From positions 1 to 14,701 of the forward strand of contig JBBSVE010000078.1 in assembly GCA_038233815.1 (NCBI GenBank): a stretch of 14,701 nt of DNA. The letters run 5' to 3'. Made by a program: the position numbers and the translations under genes. Below are positions 12,930 through 14,701 of the stretch, one piece after another; within the stretch, counting starts at the first letter, position 1; every line of letters starts with the position of its first letter. The DNA comes from JBBSVE01 sp038233815 (GTDB lineage: Bacteria > Pseudomonadota > Alphaproteobacteria > Rhodobacterales > Rhodobacteraceae). The notes under the pieces were generated by a model. That model was not told the DNA's origin, did no database searches, and was given only the letters and a program-made list of their open reading frames with translations.

Positions 12930-14122
12930 ACATCCACGAGTATCAGGCCAAGGCGCTTTTGCGGAGCTACGGGGCTCCGGTCTCGGACGGCCGTGCCGTG
13001 CTGCGCGCCGAAGAGGCCAAGACCGCCGCGGGGGAACTCGACGGTCCGCTCTGGGTCGTGAAGGCGCAGATCCACGCGGGCGGGCGCGGCAAGGGCAGCT
13101 TCAAGGAGGCCGCCGCCGGAGAGAAGGGCGGCGTGCGGATCGCGAAATCGGTGGGCGAGGCGGCGGAGGAGGCCCGCAAGATGCTGGGCCGCACGCTCGT
13201 CACGCACCAGACTGGGCCCGCAGGCAAGCAGGTCAACCGCATCTACATCGAGGACGGCTCGGACATCGCGCGCGAACTTTACCTTGCCCTGCTGGTCGAT
13301 CGCGGGTCCAGCCGGATTTCCTTCGTCGCCTCCACCGAAGGCGGCATGGATATCGAGGAGGTGGCCAAGACCACGCCCGAAAAGATCGCCTCCTTTACCG
13401 TCGATCCGGCCTCGGGTCTCTCGGACTTCCATGGCCGCGAGGTCGCCTTCGCGCTCGGGCTGGAAGGCGCGCAGGTCAAGCAGTGCGTGGCGCTGATCCG
13501 CATCCTTTACAAGGCCTTCACCGAGAAGGACATGGAGATGCTGGAGATCAATCCGCTGGTCGTGACGACCGACGGCACGATCAAGGTGCTCGATGCGAAG
13601 GTCTCCTTCGACGGCAACGCGCTTTACCGCCACGCCGATATTCTCGCCCTGCGTGACGATACCGAAGAAGACCCGAAGGAGCTTGCCGCCTCCAAGTTCG
13701 ACCTGAACTATATCTCGCTGGATGGCGAGATCGGCTGCATGGTCAACGGTGCGGGCCTCGCCATGGCCACGATGGACATCATCAAGCTTTACGGCGCCTC
13801 GCCGGCGAACTTCCTCGACGTGGGCGGCGGCGCCACGAAGGAAAAGGTGACGGAGGCGTTCAAGATCATCACCTCCGACCCGCAGGTGAAGGGGATACTG
13901 GTCAACATCTTCGGCGGAATCATGCGCTGCGACGTGATCGCCGAAGGCGTGATTGCTGCCGTGAAGGAGGTCGGGCTGAAAGTGCCGCTGGTGGTCCGGC
14001 TGGAAGGCACCAACGTCGAGAAGGGCAAGGAGATCATCCGCAACTCCGGCCTCGACGTGATCGCGGCGGACGATCTGAAGGACGGGGCGGAGAAGATCGT
14101 GGCGGCGGTGAAGAAGGGCTGA
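12926..14122 (+). CDS. sucC: Succinyl-CoA synthetase (ADP-forming) beta subunit
   Basis: A 398-residue subunit of the TCA-cycle enzyme that makes ATP (or GTP) while converting succinyl-CoA to succinate. The N-terminus MNIHEYQAKALL is canonical. An ATP-grasp domain occupies about residues 1-235 (VVKAQIHAGGRGKG as nucleotide-contact segment, MEMLEINPLVV for metal binding). A C-terminal ligase-CoA domain follows (CMVNGAGLAMATMDIIKLYG, NFLDVGGGA, VNIFGGIMRCDVIAEG), contributing to the phosphohistidine/succinate site with SucD. It is about ten residues longer than E. coli SucC, as usual in alphaproteobacteria. The start is fixed by the family; GGGG lies about 7 bases upstream. The partner sucD is not seen in this window; a different open frame begins 6 bases after the stop. 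Confidence 0.98.
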   Translation: MNIHEYQAKALLRSYGAPVSDGRAVLRAEEAKTAAGELDGPLWVVKAQIHAGGRGKGSFKEAAAGEKGGVRIAKSVGEAAEEARKMLGRTLVTHQTGPAGKQVNRIYIEDGSDIARELYLALLVDRGSSRISFVASTEGGMDIEEVAKTTPEKIASFTVDPASGLSDFHGREVAFALGLEGAQVKQCVALIRILYKAFTEKDMEMLEINPLVVTTDGTIKVLDAKVSFDGNALYRHADILALRDDTEEDPKELAASKFDLNYISLDGEIGCMVNGAGLAMATMDIIKLYGASPANFLDVGGGATKEKVTEAFKIITSDPQVKGILVNIFGGIMRCDVIAEGVIAAVKEVGLKVPLVVRLEGTNVEKGKEIIRNSGLDVIAADDLKDGAEKIVAAVKKG

Positions 14123-14127
14123 GGGCG

Positions 14128-14701
14128 ATGCTCGCAGAGGCAATGGGAGGGGCGGCGGTATTCGGTCGTGCTGGCGATGACGTCGAAGTCGCAAGCCGGT
14201 TCGTTCTGCCGGGCTGCGTTCGGCAGAAGATCCTCTGCAAGTTTTTTGGTGAGCTTGAGGTCCCGCTGTATCGTTACTTCGATACGCTAGGTCATGCGGA
14301 AGACCTTGCGAATAAGGGTTCACTTCGGCTGAGCCCAATTTTATCTCACCGAAAACCGGAACAGGACGAACTGGGCCGGTCCGATCCCTCTGAGGCGCAA
14401 TTCATACAACATGCCAACGTCGAGGGGACGTTTGGGCAATTCATGCTCACAAGCGTGGATGTTTGGACCCTGTGTCTTTCCCGCTCGCTGAGTCGGGCCG
14501 TGGCGAAAGAGTTCAGTGCGGTCGCGGTCGTGAAAATCAGCGATAGAGATTTTTTCAGAAGACTGGTCTCAAATGTAGCCAGCAAGGCGCATGTGGCCGG
14601 TTTTCATAAGGTAAAATATTTGCAGGATAAAGAGAGATTTGGTTTAGGTGAACGCAGACAGGTTGATTGGATAGCGAGAGGCGGAAGTCGTTTCACGTAC
14701 A
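14128..14701 (+). CDS. Uncharacterised protein, 3'-truncated by window edge, possibly horizontally acquired
   Basis: From ATG 14128 the plus frame stays open for 191 codons to the window end. The start lies 6 bases after the sucC stop, with AAGGG in the sucC 3' end as possible ribosome site; ATG 14143 is an alternative. Visible landmarks are VPLYRYFDTLGHAEDLANKG (residues 45-64), LRLSP, RSDPSEAQF, VWTLCLSRSLSRA, VVKISDRDFFRRLVSNV and HKVKYLQD. The layout (YRY near the N-terminus, a WxLCxS-like segment mid-protein, VxY later) reminds me of uncharacterised DUF2971-like proteins, but that is from memory and weak. Codon use drifts to AGA, ATA and TTA in the second half, unlike sucC, suggesting transfer. 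A perfect 8-bp inverted repeat (14204-14211 with 14221-14228) lies inside it. Confidence 0.6.
   Translation, partial: MLAEAMGGAAVFGRAGDDVEVASRFVLPGCVRQKILCKFFGELEVPLYRYFDTLGHAEDLANKGSLRLSPILSHRKPEQDELGRSDPSEAQFIQHANVEGTFGQFMLTSVDVWTLCLSRSLSRAVAKEFSAVAVVKISDRDFFRRLVSNVASKAHVAGFHKVKYLQDKERFGLGERRQVDWIARGGSRFTY

Noticed and set aside
14204..14228. Perfect inverted repeat TTCTGCCG / CGGCAGAA as terminator after sucC, with a T6 run downstream
   Set aside because: The T run starts about 13 bases beyond the stem and the repeat lies inside an open coding frame, so terminator function is doubtful.
12806..14338. Minus-strand 510-codon open frame opposite sucC
   Set aside because: Shadow of sucC codon structure; no recognisable domain.
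14346..14585. Minus-strand 79-codon ORF near the right edge
   Set aside because: It is opposite the longer plus frame that continues from sucC, and its serine/threonine-rich translation shows no domain or ribosome site.

Overview
The window looks like chromosomal DNA of a high-GC alphaproteobacterium, most likely the Rhodobacteraceae (Roseobacter/Rhodobacter lineage). This rests on the gene content: a TIGR02300-type acidic protein beside tRNA-Ala, an NnrU/DUF1737 pair, sdhC-sdhD-sdhA-sdhB order, an LDH-like malate dehydrogenase, and mdh followed by sucC. The family assignments come from reading the translations; no database search was possible. No stretch longer than about 300 bases lacks a gene or pseudogene.

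Layout. (1) 1-764 is a decayed mobile patch. The 5' end of an IS3-family element lies on the minus strand (frameshifted orfA, start of orfB running off the window edge). It abuts the frameshifted C-terminal end of a large serine recombinase on the plus strand, which stops 27 bp from the 3' end of tRNA-Ala(GGC). (2) 792-1310, minus strand: tRNA-Ala and the TIGR02300 protein. (3) 1483-3563, plus strand: a tight cluster of a YgjP-type metallohydrolase, a FadR-type GntR regulator and purine nucleoside phosphorylase DeoD, probably one transcript concerned with nucleotides. (4) 3571-4773, minus strand: an APC-like permease, tail-to-tail with deoD. (5) 4902-8902, minus strand: the succinate dehydrogenase operon sdhC-sdhD-sdhA-(two small lipoproteins)-sdhB, with a candidate promoter upstream and a GC-rich hairpin downstream. 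(6) 9077-10435, minus strand: nnrU, a DUF1737 protein and a secreted ankyrin-repeat protein. (7) 10706-11017, plus strand: a small exported protein. (8) 11133-14701, plus strand: mdh, a SAM-dependent methyltransferase, sucC, and an open frame that runs off the right edge where sucD might be expected.

How it fits together. SdhABCD, Mdh and SucC catalyse linked TCA-cycle steps: succinyl-CoA to succinate, succinate to fumarate, and malate to oxaloacetate. The sites most worth a second look are the non-TCA genes embedded among them and the sucC leader. These are the paired, start/stop-overlapping lipoproteins between sdhA and sdhB; the sucC 5' leader, where a hairpin loop is complementary to a strong Shine-Dalgarno sequence in front of an 8-codon ORF whose stop overlaps the sucC start; a palindromic operator-like site upstream of it; and a less GC-rich, foreign-looking partial gene six bases after sucC.
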